Shown here piece after piece: positions 6,694-14,669 of a stretch of 64,000 nt of DNA. Source of the stretch: a virus. Position numbers and translations under genes: made by a program. Position 1 is the stretch's first letter; every line of letters starts with the position of its first letter. The DNA lies in the IMG/VR virus record IMGVR_UViG_3300027742_000001, positions 1 through 64,000 of that record; one strand, given 5' to 3'. The notes under the pieces are model-generated. The model was not told the DNA's origin and ran no database searches. It saw nothing but the letters and a program-made list of their open reading frames with translations.

Positions 6694-7638
6694 ATGGAAG
6701 ATTATAAACAAAAACTTTTAGAATATCTTGAAACAAATGATTTAAAACATAAAGACTCAGGAAATAAGGTACAACACGTGTGTATTTCACCTAATCATTC
6801 AGAGGAAAATCCTTCAGCATTTACTTCTTTTGAAAATGAAGGGGAATACTATGTACATTGTTCTTCATGTGGATTTCATTTAAATATGACTCAATTAGTA
6901 GAATTTCTTGGAGGAAAGGTTGATAAAAAATTATTATTTAAAAACAAAATGGATAAAATGTTCAAAGAGTTCAAAGCTAAAAGAGAACTCCAAGAAAGTA
7001 AACCTAAAAATGATTGGAAAAATAGTATCTTTTTACCTCCTAAATATAAAGACTTCAAACAAAATTATAGAGGGATAAGTCCTAAAACATTTTCTAAAGT
7101 AAGTTGTTTTATAACAGATAGTAATCATTATTATAAAAAGAGATTAATTTTTCCGTTATATAATTATAAAAAAGAATTACAAGGATTTGATGCTGTCAGT
7201 ACAAGTAAAGATATTGTTCCTAAAGTTCTTCGTTCTAAGAATTGTAAAACAGATAATTTCTTTGGGTTTGAAGATTTGTTAAATCAAGAAGACTTCAAGG
7301 AAGCTAATACATTATTTATTAACGAAGGGTTATTCTCTGCTTTAGCTTTTATAGAATTAGGATATAAAGCAGTATATAACTTCGGAGTTGCTTCAATAGA
7401 AGACAAGCTTGAAGTTCTTTATAAAAGTAATATTAAACAAATAGTCCTTGTAGGGGATAAAGACTCAGCAGGATTTGAGTTTAATGGTAAGAGTTATCAT
7501 TTATTAAAGAAATCTTTTAAAGTAAAATTCTTTAAACACCCATGGAGTGCTTCTGAAAAGAGTGATTCAAACGACTATCTTAAAGAAGATAAACAAAAGT
7601 TACAAGAGTTAATAGATAAGACTCTTAAAATAATTTAA
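6694..7638 (+). CDS. DNA primase with zinc-binding and Toprim domains
   Basis: 314 aa. Makes RNA primers for replication. The N-terminal zinc module has C30, H35, C56 and C59 around ENPSAF, the CHC2-type arrangement of bacterial and phage primases. The Toprim core follows: glutamate E211 in LFINEGLFSAL and D255-x-D257 in LVGDKDSAG, expected to bind catalytic metal. It lacks a fused helicase, and a separate DnaB-like helicase is encoded at 14888. The ATG lies two bases after the previous stop with no strong ribosome-binding site, which suggests coupling. The length is compact for the family. A hairpin follows the stop. Confidence 0.88.
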   Translation: MEDYKQKLLEYLETNDLKHKDSGNKVQHVCISPNHSEENPSAFTSFENEGEYYVHCSSCGFHLNMTQLVEFLGGKVDKKLLFKNKMDKMFKEFKAKRELQESKPKNDWKNSIFLPPKYKDFKQNYRGISPKTFSKVSCFITDSNHYYKKRLIFPLYNYKKELQGFDAVSTSKDIVPKVLRSKNCKTDNFFGFEDLLNQEDFKEANTLFINEGLFSALAFIELGYKAVYNFGVASIEDKLEVLYKSNIKQIVLVGDKDSAGFEFNGKSYHLLKKSFKVKFFKHPWSASEKSDSNDYLKEDKQKLQELIDKTLKII

Positions 7639-7669
7639 ATATATAACCCTATAACCTCTATAGTGCTTA

Positions 7670-7714
7670 AAATACTTTACATTTTTACGAATATCGTTAT
7701 TTTGTAAAGTATTT
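7670..7714 (+). terminator. Hairpin after the primase operon
   Basis: Perfect 11-bp stem 7670-7680 with 7704-7714. The loop contains ACGA-ATA-TCGT, so it can fold further. It lies 32 nt after the primase stop and before the next promoter. The tail is CTTAC, not a run of T, so termination efficiency is uncertain. Confidence 0.55.
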
Positions 7715-7755
7715 CTTACATAAATTCCCGAAAAATATTCCTAAACACCTATAAA

Positions 7756-7788
7756 TTAAGCTTACTTTAAACTTACTATTGATATAAT
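7756..7788 (+). promoter_or_regulatory. Sigma-70-type promoter, TTAAGC-N21-TATAAT
   Basis: TTAAGC (7756-7761), 21 bases, TATAAT (7783-7788), then TCTTTATAAATAAAATTTA, nearly the same downstream sequence as the promoters at 16494 and 29877. Drives the operon that begins at 7822. Confidence 0.78.
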
Positions 7789-7821
7789 TCTTTATAAATA
7801 AAATTTAAAAGGAGAAATAAA

Positions 7822-8478
7822 ATGAAAGAGATAACAAAAAAGTATTATATGAATGCACCTTGTGAGGTAATAAGAAAAATATCTGATGATTTTTCAGAAG
7901 TAAAAGTATATCCACAATTCAGAGATGATTTAGAGGGTAGTCAATGGTGTACAGAATGTATGGTAGGAAATCAAGGAACACCACAAAGACATACTTGTGA
8001 TGAATACCAAGAGGTAATAGATGCTTTACAAGATGTTGAAAATTATATATTATGTATTGTTGAAAATAGACTTTTAGCTGATGAGCCTATTGAGTTTAAG
8101 AAAATAAAAGCTTTAGATAATGTTATAAAAGTAAAAGAGGATATTATCTCTAATAACTCTTCAACTATATCAGTATTAAATAATAAAATAGACATTCAAG
8201 AAAAGTATTTAGAGGAGTTAAAAGGGTTTATTGCGAAGTCAGAAGAAATAATTGAGAATAATAAACAAGAAATGGAAATATATTCAAATAAAATCTTAGA
8301 TTTGAAGAAACAATATACTATTACCACACCTAGAAACATAGATATAACAAAAGAAGAATATGAACACTTATTAAAAAGAGATTATATATTAAATAAACTT
8401 GAAATTGGAGGTGTTGATAATTGGGAATGGTATGGAGAGAGTTATCCTAGTGATGAAGAACTAGAAGATTTAATTTAA
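7822..8478 (+). CDS. Unknown coiled-coil protein (218 aa)
   Basis: First gene of a promoter-led operon. The N-terminal part has a C-x2-C plus H-x-C group (WCTECMVGNQGTPQRHTC, residues 34-51) that could bind zinc. A long coiled coil spans roughly residues 95-165 (KVKEDIISNNSSTISVLNNK onward), followed by an acidic C-terminus (WEWYGESYPSDEELEDL). Function unknown. Confidence 0.72.
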   Translation: MKEITKKYYMNAPCEVIRKISDDFSEVKVYPQFRDDLEGSQWCTECMVGNQGTPQRHTCDEYQEVIDALQDVENYILCIVENRLLADEPIEFKKIKALDNVIKVKEDIISNNSSTISVLNNKIDIQEKYLEELKGFIAKSEEIIENNKQEMEIYSNKILDLKKQYTITTPRNIDITKEEYEHLLKRDYILNKLEIGGVDNWEWYGESYPSDEELEDLI

Positions 8479-8489
8479 AAGGAGAAAAA

Positions 8490-8714
8490 ATGAATCAATT
8501 TGAAAGATTTACATTTATCTATAAAAATGCACTTGGAGAGTGGGGTGATTGTACAAACCCTAAGTTTATTGCAGAACATAAATGTTGTTATGCAATTTTA
8601 AATGAAGATATTATTCATAATTTTATTGATAAAAGAGATATGTTACAAAAACTTAATGATATTGAACTATCAGATAAAACTAAAGAATTTATGAATACTT
8701 TTAGTATAAGATAA
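8490..8714 (+). CDS. Unknown small protein (74 aa)
   Basis: ATG behind AAAAGGAGAAAAA, 11 bases after the previous stop. Contains ALGEWGDCTNP and a short helical C-terminus. No family recognised. Confidence 0.65.
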   Translation: MNQFERFTFIYKNALGEWGDCTNPKFIAEHKCCYAILNEDIIHNFIDKRDMLQKLNDIELSDKTKEFMNTFSIR

Positions 8715-8723
8715 GGAGAAATA

Positions 8724-8924
8724 ATGAGTCAACTAACATTTAAAGTTATTCCAACAAAGTTTATAGATATGGATTTTGTTAAAGTAGTTTTTGTAAATCT
8801 TAATGGAGATATTGTCGAACAAACTTCGGCAGATTTTATTCATCATAATTTAGATGAAGCTATTGATTACTTTGAAAGTGTTTTGAAAGATTTAAAACAA
8901 CAAAAATTTGAGGAAGAAGAATAA
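8724..8924 (+). CDS. Unknown small protein (66 aa)
   Basis: ATG behind AAGGAGAAATA. Strand-rich N-terminus (LTFKVIPTKF, VVFVNLNGDIVEQ) then an acidic amphipathic helix ending in EEEE-like residues. TAATG overlap with the next gene. Confidence 0.65.
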   Translation: MSQLTFKVIPTKFIDMDFVKVVFVNLNGDIVEQTSADFIHHNLDEAIDYFESVLKDLKQQKFEEEE

Positions 8925-9097
8925 TGGTAAAATATTACTTAAATACAAAAGAGAATGATGAAAGAATAACTAAAGAGTATAACCTCGTAGGTTTTAAATT
9001 TGATGGTAAATATATAAAAATATTTGGAGCTTGTTATAAATATGAAGATGTAAGTAATAACCACTTTGTTAGAAGAGTTTATAAGGAAGGAGAATAA
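8924..9097 (+). CDS. Unknown small protein (57 aa)
   Basis: Coupled start (TAATG); the GAGGAAGAAG of the previous gene's end serves as ribosome-binding site. Alternating strands (NLVGFKFDGKYIKIFGACYKY) suggest a small beta fold. Its stop overlaps the next ATG in the same way, giving a run of four end-to-end genes. Confidence 0.6.
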   Translation: MVKYYLNTKENDERITKEYNLVGFKFDGKYIKIFGACYKYEDVSNNHFVRRVYKEGE

Positions 9098-9240
9098 TGG
9101 ATAGTATAAGAACAATATTAGCATTTCCTTTTGGTTTATTTGCTGAGTTATTTGCAAGAATTGCTTTATTTATACAACCTGATTTAGATGTTGATTTCAA
9201 TTATCTAAGTACAGATAGAGATTATTGGAAAAGAAAATGA
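9097..9240 (+). CDS. Small membrane-associated protein (47 aa)
   Basis: AAGGAAGGAGAATA-ATG start overlapping the previous TAA. Residues 4-27 (IRTILAFPFGLFAELFARIALF) are a hydrophobic helix long enough to span or lie on the membrane, followed by a hydrophilic tail ending WKRK. Function unknown. The end overlaps the SSB-like gene by four bases (ATGA). Confidence 0.55.
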   Translation: MDSIRTILAFPFGLFAELFARIALFIQPDLDVDFNYLSTDRDYWKRK

Positions 9241-9593
9241 ATAAAGTTATTATTCAAGGAACAGTTTCAGATATAATTGATATTAAGCAATGTATCTATA
9301 AAGTTACAACAGAGAGTTTAACAGGAACAATGATTTATAAAGTTATCTCAACAAAACCTTTAAGGAAAGATGATAATGTAATTGTTGTTGGAGAACTTAT
9401 TCATAATATTAATTATTTAGGAATACATGAAGCAAATGGTTTAGTAAGAGATATAAGAGAGCTTGTTTTAGAAGCAGATATTGTTGAGATTAAGTCTTTT
9501 GGACAATATGATTACTCAGAATATTCTGATAAAGTTGATTTAGAAAATGCTTTTGATAATCATATTTCTTATAATAATAGTATAAAGTGGTAA
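9237..9593 (+). CDS. OB-fold protein, possible single-stranded DNA-binding protein
   Basis: 118 aa from the ATG at 9237, which overlaps the previous TGA as ATGA. A TTG at 9225 is the only longer alternative. The strand pattern IIQGTVSDIIDI...YKVTTES...IYKVIS...NVIVVGELIHN...LVLEADIVEI has the order and the central VVGEL strand expected of an OB-fold SSB, and the acidic C-terminal region agrees. The aromatic DNA-contact residues are few, so the SSB call is an inference from fold pattern and from the replication-gene neighbourhood. Confidence 0.45.
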   Translation: MNKVIIQGTVSDIIDIKQCIYKVTTESLTGTMIYKVISTKPLRKDDNVIVVGELIHNINYLGIHEANGLVRDIRELVLEADIVEIKSFGQYDYSEYSDKVDLENAFDNHISYNNSIKW

Positions 9594-9603
9594 AGGAGGA
9601 ACT

Positions 9604-9819
9604 ATGTTAAATAAAGAACAAATAGAAAAGTATCAAAATGAAATTAATAATTTAAATAAAGTTTATGAAAAGCAACGAGAAAAACTTAATAATGTAATTT
9701 CTGTGTTAGATACTATTACAAAAGAGTTTCAAAGTAAATGTTCTCATAAAAATAGAATTGATAATGAATATTTTAGTACATTTACTTGTAAAGATTGTGG
9801 AAAAGTTTTATATTTTTAA
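9604..9819 (+). CDS. Coiled-coil zinc-knuckle protein (71 aa)
   Basis: Very strong AAAGGAGGAACT-ATG start. Residues 5-45 form a coiled coil (YQNEINNLNKVYEKQREKL), followed by a metal-binding module C-x-H...C-x2-C (KCSHKNRI...FTCKDCGKVLYF). The shape resembles small phage zinc proteins, but no function can be assigned. Confidence 0.68.
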   Translation: MLNKEQIEKYQNEINNLNKVYEKQREKLNNVISVLDTITKEFQSKCSHKNRIDNEYFSTFTCKDCGKVLYF

Positions 9820-9823
9820 GCTA

Positions 9824-9856
9824 TTAAGCTATATTTAATAAACATTGTGTAATAAT
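9824..9856 (+). promoter_or_regulatory. Sigma-70-type promoter, TTAAGC-N21-AATAAT
   Basis: TTAAGC (9824-9829), 21 bases, AATAAT (9851-9856), then ACTTTTATCAAAACAAA as in the 2845 and 36351 promoters. Drives the short genes from 9889. Confidence 0.65.
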
Positions 9857-9888
9857 ACTTTTATCAAAACAAATTAAAGGAGAAAATT

Positions 9889-10074
9889 ATGAGAAAAGAG
9901 AATAGAGTAGTTATACATTGGTTAAAACAAGTGAAAGATGGCATTAATAAAATGACTAAAGAAATAGAAAATTGTAAGCCTAGAGAAATTGAAAATATTA
10001 TGGATAAACATTTAAAAAGTGCTGAGGATTCAGTAGATAGAATGCAAGAGTTTTTATTTAAGTTAAGAAAATAA
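9889..10074 (+). CDS. Unknown helical protein (61 aa)
   Basis: ATG behind AAAGGAGAAAATT, first gene after the 9851 promoter. All-helical, highly charged (VIHWLKQVKDGINKMTKEIE). An equally long reading on the other strand is its shadow. Function unknown. Confidence 0.6.
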   Translation: MRKENRVVIHWLKQVKDGINKMTKEIENCKPREIENIMDKHLKSAEDSVDRMQEFLFKLRK

Positions 10075-10110
10075 TACACTTACAAAACAAATTTAAAGGA
10101 GAAAATTAAA

Positions 10111-10287
10111 ATGAAAGAATTATTAAAAATTAAACTAAACATAAATACAAAGAAGGATTTATTGAAATTAACTCTTGACCAAAAAGAGATTATTCAATAT
10201 AATGCCTATAAAGATACTGAATTAGGGAGTAAGGATAGGTCAGCCCTTGATAAAGTAGTTGCAAAATTAAAACTTGAAGATGAATAA
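10111..10287 (+). CDS. Unknown small helical protein (58 aa)
   Basis: ATG behind AAAGGAGAAAATTAAA. Lysine-rich helices (MKELLKIKLNINTKKDLLKL) and an acidic end. Overlaps the next gene by eight bases. Confidence 0.6.
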   Translation: MKELLKIKLNINTKKDLLKLTLDQKEIIQYNAYKDTELGSKDRSALDKVVAKLKLEDE

Positions 10288-10396
10288 TATAGTTGATTTA
10301 GTGCAAAGTTATATTAATCAAGGTATTGATAGTGATGTTGTACATGATGTTGTAGAGGATTACATTAATGAATTTAATTTAGGGGAGTATTTATGA
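10280..10396 (+). CDS. Unknown very small acidic protein (38 aa)
   Basis: ATG inside the end of the previous gene; CTTGAAG upstream is a weak site, so coupling is likely. MNNIVDLVQSYINQGI then an acidic helix. Its own GGGGAG provides the ribosome-binding site of the next gene, and the two overlap as ATGA. Confidence 0.5.
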   Translation: MNNIVDLVQSYINQGIDSDVVHDVVEDYINEFNLGEYL

Positions 10397-10455
10397 TTAC
10401 ATTTTTACTAATACTTATTTTTATTTGTTTAGTTTTATTAATGTTTCTAGCATAG
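10393..10455 (+). CDS. 20-aa membrane peptide
   Basis: ATG behind TAGGGGAGTATTT, overlapping the previous TGA. The product MITFLLILIFICLVLLMFLA is one uninterrupted hydrophobic helix with no charged residue, exactly one membrane span. The ribosome-binding site and ATGA overlap argue it is translated. A role as membrane-protein modulator is possible but unproven. Confidence 0.5.
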   Translation: MITFLLILIFICLVLLMFLA

Positions 10456-10492
10456 TCTAAATTAAAAAAAAATAATTTAAGGAGAAAAGATA

Positions 10493-10915
10493 ATGAGCAA
10501 AAATAATATAACAAACAATATTCAACAAGCTAAAGAAGATTTTAGAGAGAATTCTTTAGTATTAAAAGTTAAACCATATACCTTAAGAAGATTTGATACT
10601 TATAATTATGTTGTTAGTACAGAGAAAACAAATAAAAATACTAATGAAGATTATGAAGTAGTTCTTGGGTATTATAGTTCTTTACATAGTGTTTTAGTAA
10701 GTTTATTCAAAAGAATTTACAAAAAATATCCTAGAAAAGAAGCTTTTGTTAAATATTACTTTTATAAAGCTAAGTTTGGAGTAAAAGATTTGAACGCAGA
10801 AGTTAAAAAAGAGTTTAATAAAGAGGTTAAATTAAGTAAAACTAAAGGTTATGTGTTCTATAATACTTACATAACAAATACAGAAGCTATTGATTTAGGA
10901 GCTATTAAGCCTTAG
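10493..10915 (+). CDS. Unknown phage protein (140 aa)
   Basis: ATG behind TTAAGGAGAAAAGATA. The core LKVKPYTLRRFDTYNYVVS...EVVLGYYSSLHSVLVSLFKR resembles a widely spread small phage protein without known role, as far as I can judge. The stop codon lies within a terminator hairpin, so this closes the 9889 operon. Confidence 0.65.
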   Translation: MSKNNITNNIQQAKEDFRENSLVLKVKPYTLRRFDTYNYVVSTEKTNKNTNEDYEVVLGYYSSLHSVLVSLFKRIYKKYPRKEAFVKYYFYKAKFGVKDLNAEVKKEFNKEVKLSKTKGYVFYNTYITNTEAIDLGAIKP

Positions 10916-10936
10916 ATTAACTTTAGGGCTTCTTTT
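10907..10936 (+). terminator. Intrinsic terminator
   Basis: 10907-10916 pairs with 10922-10931 as a 10-bp stem with two G:U pairs around a 5-nt loop, followed by TCTTTT. It overlaps the stop codon of the gene at 10493. This is the most classical terminator in the left arm. Confidence 0.65.
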
Positions 10937-10948
10937 AAAGGAGAATTT

Positions 10949-11548
10949 ATGAGAAAATTTATCTTAACATTTTTAATAACACTATTTTGGGTGAATGTTT
11001 TATCAGCAAAGTCTATTGAATATTGGCATACAGAATTTAAGAAATTAAGTACACAAGAAAGAAGTGCTTTAGTAAAAACTTTTGTTAAAGCTATTCCGTA
11101 CGATTTGTCTTATACACTTACTGCTATACACTTTAAAGAAACATTTGGAGATAGATATTTTTATAATATTAACTCTGCAACAAGTGTTGATGTAGGTAGT
11201 TTCCAAATAAGTACAAGAGAGTATCTTAGAAGACAAAGTCTAAAACCTACCAAATGGAATACTGCAAGAGCAATGGAAGATTTAAGAGATTATGACCTAA
11301 ACTTTAGTGAAGCAATTATTACCTTAAATTCTTGTTTGAAGAAAGCTAAAGGTAATTGGAAAAAGGCTTGGGGATACTATAACCAATGGGGAAAAGGTGG
11401 TAATAAAGAATATTCTAAGGATATTTATAATATAATACAAGTTCTAAAGAAGTATTTTAGTCAAGAGCTTTATGAAATGAATAAAAGAAGATTAAATAAT
11501 AGTAAAAATAAAAGGAGATACCTTGTTAAATATATATATAGCAAATAA
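10949..11548 (+). CDS. Exported lytic transglycosylase-like protein
   Basis: 199 aa. A signal peptide covers residues 1-20 (basic MRK, hydrophobic core, cleavage near LSA-KS), so it should act on peptidoglycan in the periplasm. The SLT-like core shows the catalytic-type glutamate E64 in IHFKETFGD, then SVDVGSFQIS in the place of the usual GLMQI, and the AYN-type motif replaced by WGYYNQWGKGG. It lies among replication genes, 27 kb from the lysis genes, with no holin or spanin beside it. A role in DNA entry, superinfection control or early cell-wall remodelling fits better than lysis, but that is inference. The last 26 bases overlap the next gene. Confidence 0.72.
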   Translation: MRKFILTFLITLFWVNVLSAKSIEYWHTEFKKLSTQERSALVKTFVKAIPYDLSYTLTAIHFKETFGDRYFYNINSATSVDVGSFQISTREYLRRQSLKPTKWNTARAMEDLRDYDLNFSEAIITLNSCLKKAKGNWKKAWGYYNQWGKGGNKEYSKDIYNIIQVLKKYFSQELYEMNKRRLNNSKNKRRYLVKYIYSK

Positions 11549-12959
11549 AATATTTATTAAAATGAAAGACCTTCCAAGAGAAGTTAGACAAGATATTGTT
11601 TCAAACTATATGTTTACTTATAAAGAATTTGATGCACTTTCTAAGTCATATGTTGATAAAACAGTTAATCTTCTTGAAGTTGTTACTTGGAAAAATGATG
11701 AAAAGTGGATTTCATTACCAGCTAATTTAGATTATTTTTTACCAATTATTAAGAAACATAATATTCAATTTATGGTTTCTGATAGAAGAGCTAATCCAAG
11801 GATTGAACATTACCCTAATGTAAATATTACTCCAAGAGAAGAACAAATGGAATGGCTTAATCAGTTAGAAGAATACAAGTATAATGCTATTATGGCTTTA
11901 CCTACTGGAGCTGGAAAGACCTTGATATCAGTATTCTTAGGGTATTTATTAAAAGTTCCTATGATTTTTGTTGCTTCAAAAACAAGCTATATAAAATCTT
12001 TTAAACAAGAGGTTATGAAATATGTTGATAATTGGGAAGAACATTATACAGAGATTAATACAGAGTGGTTAAGGAATGGTGCTAAAATAACTCCTTATAT
12101 GACTGCTTCAGTACAAGCACTTCAAAATAATGATATATTGGAAGCTCTTAAAGACAAGTATAGTTTGTTGGTTGCAGATGAAGTTCACTTAGGAATGTTA
12201 TCTAAAGAGAGAAGAAACATTATTTATGGTATGAATCCTAAGTATAGAGTTTATTTGAGTGCCACTCCTGAGATAGTTACTGAGGGTTATATCAATGCTA
12301 TTGCTAGTCCTAACTTTATTACAAGTGAAGGCTCTATTGATTTTGATATTAAATATTTACCTATTAATATTGATATTGGAAGAAATGATATAGTAAAGTA
12401 TAAACAATTAGAACATTTTGCTCATAAAAAGAATTTTATATTTACTAAAGAAGATTTAGTAAGAGGTATTATAGAGTTCATTCAATGGCAAGTTCAACTT
12501 AATAGAGGTGTTTTATTATTTAATACTAACTCCTATTTCCAAGAGAGAGTTTCTGAAATACTAAATCAAAAAGGAATTAAGACAGTATGTTTTAATAAAA
12601 ATACTAAAAAAGATAAGTACGATGAATATTTCAAACAATATGATAACGGAGAGATTAAAGTTGTGATTGGAGGAACTTCGGTAGTAGAAGCTTTATCATT
12701 ATATCGGTTAAGTGTTTTTATTGATGTAGATTTAAGTGAAACACCTAATCAGATTATTCAAAAGATAGGTCGATTGAAGAGAAAAGATAATGAAATTAGT
12801 GATAAAGATAAAGTTTATATTAAAATTATTTATAAAGGTATTACCGAAAATAAATATAAATATACAACTCTTCCAACATTAAGAACAATGAAAGACTATG
12901 TAAAAGTTTTACCTACAAAAAATATTAAAGGGTTTAACATTATAGATTTATTTATTTAG
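11523..12959 (+). CDS. SF2 DNA helicase, UvsW/T5 D10-like
   Basis: 478 aa. An ATP-driven DNA or RNA unwinding enzyme probably used in replication and recombination. Motifs in order are Walker A LPTGAGKT (residues 126-133), motif II ADEVH (DEVH 219-222), motif III YLSATPE (SAT 246-248), and C-terminal FNTNSYFQ, GGTSVVEALSLY and QIIQKIGRLKRK (motif VI) of the second RecA domain. The start is a TTG inside the previous gene, chosen because AAAAGGAGATACC lies just upstream. T5 has a comparable helicase near its polymerase and recombination nucleases. Confidence 0.87.
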   Translation: MLNIYIANKIFIKMKDLPREVRQDIVSNYMFTYKEFDALSKSYVDKTVNLLEVVTWKNDEKWISLPANLDYFLPIIKKHNIQFMVSDRRANPRIEHYPNVNITPREEQMEWLNQLEEYKYNAIMALPTGAGKTLISVFLGYLLKVPMIFVASKTSYIKSFKQEVMKYVDNWEEHYTEINTEWLRNGAKITPYMTASVQALQNNDILEALKDKYSLLVADEVHLGMLSKERRNIIYGMNPKYRVYLSATPEIVTEGYINAIASPNFITSEGSIDFDIKYLPINIDIGRNDIVKYKQLEHFAHKKNFIFTKEDLVRGIIEFIQWQVQLNRGVLLFNTNSYFQERVSEILNQKGIKTVCFNKNTKKDKYDEYFKQYDNGEIKVVIGGTSVVEALSLYRLSVFIDVDLSETPNQIIQKIGRLKRKDNEISDKDKVYIKIIYKGITENKYKYTTLPTLRTMKDYVKVLPTKNIKGFNIIDLFI

Positions 12960-12967
12960 TATAGTAG

Positions 12968-13000
12968 TTAAGTATTATTTAAGTAAATGTAGTATATAAT
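12968..13000 (+). promoter_or_regulatory. Sigma-70-type promoter, TTAAGT-N21-TATAAT
   Basis: TTAAGT (12968-12973), 21 bases, TATAAT (12995-13000), then TATCTTATCAAAAATAAA. Begins nine bases after the helicase stop and drives the operon from 13032. Confidence 0.76.
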
Positions 13001-13031
13001 TATCTTATCAAAAATAAATAAAGGAGAATAA

Positions 13032-13322
13032 ATGAAATTAGAACAAGAAGACATATGCTATATCTTAGTAGAAAAAAATAGTGGAAAGATTATTGAATGT
13101 AAAACAAGATGTATAAATAATTTTAAAGCTGATAACTATGTAATAGTTGGGTTACAATATGATACCAATGAAGCAATAGAAAATGGGACACTCAGCTACT
13201 CGCTACTTAATACAAAAAATACCAATGGTATAGAAGTATTTGGAGTTGACTATTCAAAAGGGTTGGAGGATAGAAATAGAGAGGTTAGATTGAGAGCAAA
13301 AGATATGCTTTTTAGTTGGTAA
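13032..13322 (+). CDS. Unknown protein (96 aa)
   Basis: First gene of the operon, ATG behind AAAGGAGAATAA. Mixed strands and helices (ICYILVEKNSGKIIECKTR, YVIVGLQYDT). No family recognised. Confidence 0.68.
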   Translation: MKLEQEDICYILVEKNSGKIIECKTRCINNFKADNYVIVGLQYDTNEAIENGTLSYSLLNTKNTNGIEVFGVDYSKGLEDRNREVRLRAKDMLFSW

Positions 13323-13336
13323 AAGAAGGAGAATAA

Positions 13337-13555
13337 ATGACATATATTAATAAAACATTAATTAAAGAAGTACAAGATTGTAAGGATATTTTATGGTATC
13401 TTAGAGGTCAAGTCGATTTAGCAGAAAAGGACACTATAAGTATTCCATTTAATGAAGAACACATTGAATCTTTATTAGAGTTAATTACTTATACACAAAA
13501 CACTTATGAAACTAAAAGAACAAAAGATATTTATGAAAATACAGAGGGAGAATAA
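13337..13555 (+). CDS. Unknown helical protein (72 aa)
   Basis: ATG behind AAGGAGAATAA. Helical and acidic (LIKEVQDCKDILWYLRGQVD). Directly abuts the next gene, which uses GAGGGAG at its end as ribosome-binding site. Confidence 0.65.
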   Translation: MTYINKTLIKEVQDCKDILWYLRGQVDLAEKDTISIPFNEEHIESLLELITYTQNTYETKRTKDIYENTEGE

Positions 13556-13936
13556 ATGAAAAGAAAGACTAAATTAAGATTTGAAAAGAAATTTGAAACA
13601 TCATATAATATTCACTCAAAAGAGATTAATAAAATCTTATGGGAGGATTTTATAGAAAAAGGTAAATTAGACAATTATACTCTTAATGAAATAAGAGAAA
13701 AGTTAAACTCAATTAAATTTCATCTTGAAGCTTTGCATAATGTTTATAGAAACGACTCTGAGGTAAACTATTATGGGTACTCTGATGGTAGAAGGGGTTT
13801 TGAAACTTATGGTTATGAAAGTTTAGAGCAAGTTAAAGATACATTAAAATATATATCAGATAGGTATAAGTGTACTTATAGACTAAGATGGGTTTTAGAT
13901 TTATTAGATATAGAACAGTTAAAAGAAGGAAAATAA
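13556..13936 (+). CDS. Unknown helical protein (126 aa)
   Basis: Starts one base after the previous stop. Basic N-terminus (MKRKTKLRFEKKFE), long helices with a central loop SEVNYYGYSDGRRGFETYGY that is tyrosine/glycine rich. Abuts the next gene. Function unknown. Confidence 0.68.
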   Translation: MKRKTKLRFEKKFETSYNIHSKEINKILWEDFIEKGKLDNYTLNEIREKLNSIKFHLEALHNVYRNDSEVNYYGYSDGRRGFETYGYESLEQVKDTLKYISDRYKCTYRLRWVLDLLDIEQLKEGK

Positions 13937-14170
13937 ATGAAAAATATTAATAACTTGAATAAAATAAAAGATTTATGCAAAAATCCTCATGTAGTACATT
14001 CCGATGGGATGAGTGAAGTAGAGATTAGTTTAGCACTAGGTATTGATTATAAGACTACTAAAAACACACTTTCAAAAGCTTGTGCTAAGTTAGAGAAGAT
14101 TTTTAAGGAAAGAGGTATGAGAGAAGATTTAGAAGAATTCTTTTGTGTTGATTATAAAGGAGAAGTATAA
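13937..14170 (+). CDS. Small helix-turn-helix protein, sigma region 4-like
   Basis: 77 aa. Residues 26-50 (SEVEISLALGIDYKTTKNTL) read as a helix-turn-helix of the type found in sigma factor region 4 and related DNA-binding proteins: a first helix beginning at the SEVEI acidic turn, LGIDYKT as the turn, then a recognition helix. It may bind DNA or RNA polymerase and regulate phage transcription. It lacks any other sigma domain. The TAATG overlap couples it to the next gene. Confidence 0.55.
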   Translation: MKNINNLNKIKDLCKNPHVVHSDGMSEVEISLALGIDYKTTKNTLSKACAKLEKIFKERGMREDLEEFFCVDYKGEV

Positions 14171-14463
14171 TGGGAACAAAAAAGTTAGAATTTAATACAA
14201 CTGATGAAAAAATGGCTTTTTTATTTAAAGTATTACATAATGTAAAATTAGTAACAATAAAAGATAATTTTAAAGATATTCTTGTAAGTAAAAATCCTAA
14301 TGAATATACTGAAAAAGATGATGTATTTTTTAATAAGTACAAGGGGAAATATACACATGTTTATAAGTATTGTAATTGTGATACTGATGACTTAGATTGG
14401 TTTATTTTAGAAGATAATAATACTCCAATAACAGAAGATTGTTGGATTAAAGGAGAGTTATAA
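14170..14463 (+). CDS. Unknown protein (97 aa)
   Basis: AAAGGAGAAGTATA-ATG start overlapping the previous TAA. Basic first half, acidic second half (YCNCDTDDLDWFILEDNNTP). TAATG overlap with the next gene. No family recognised. Confidence 0.65.
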   Translation: MGTKKLEFNTTDEKMAFLFKVLHNVKLVTIKDNFKDILVSKNPNEYTEKDDVFFNKYKGKYTHVYKYCNCDTDDLDWFILEDNNTPITEDCWIKGEL

Positions 14464-14669
14464 TGAATGATTTAATTAAAGCATTACAAATTTTTAGTAA
14501 GTACACGGATACAGATTATCCAACACATTGTGAACATGATACTTTATATATCTGTGTTGTTAATGCAATTGATGTTTCTAAAGAGGACTTAGAAGAATTA
14601 AATACTCTTGGTTTCTTTTGGTCAGATGAAGATGATTGTTTTATATCATATAAATTTGGGAGTTGTTAA
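14463..14669 (+). CDS. Unknown small protein (68 aa)
   Basis: AAAGGAGAGTTATA-ATG coupled start. Acidic C-terminus (FFWSDEDDCFISYKFGSC). Function unknown. Coupled to the next gene by TAATG. Confidence 0.62.
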   Translation: MNDLIKALQIFSKYTDTDYPTHCEHDTLYICVVNAIDVSKEDLEELNTLGFFWSDEDDCFISYKFGSC

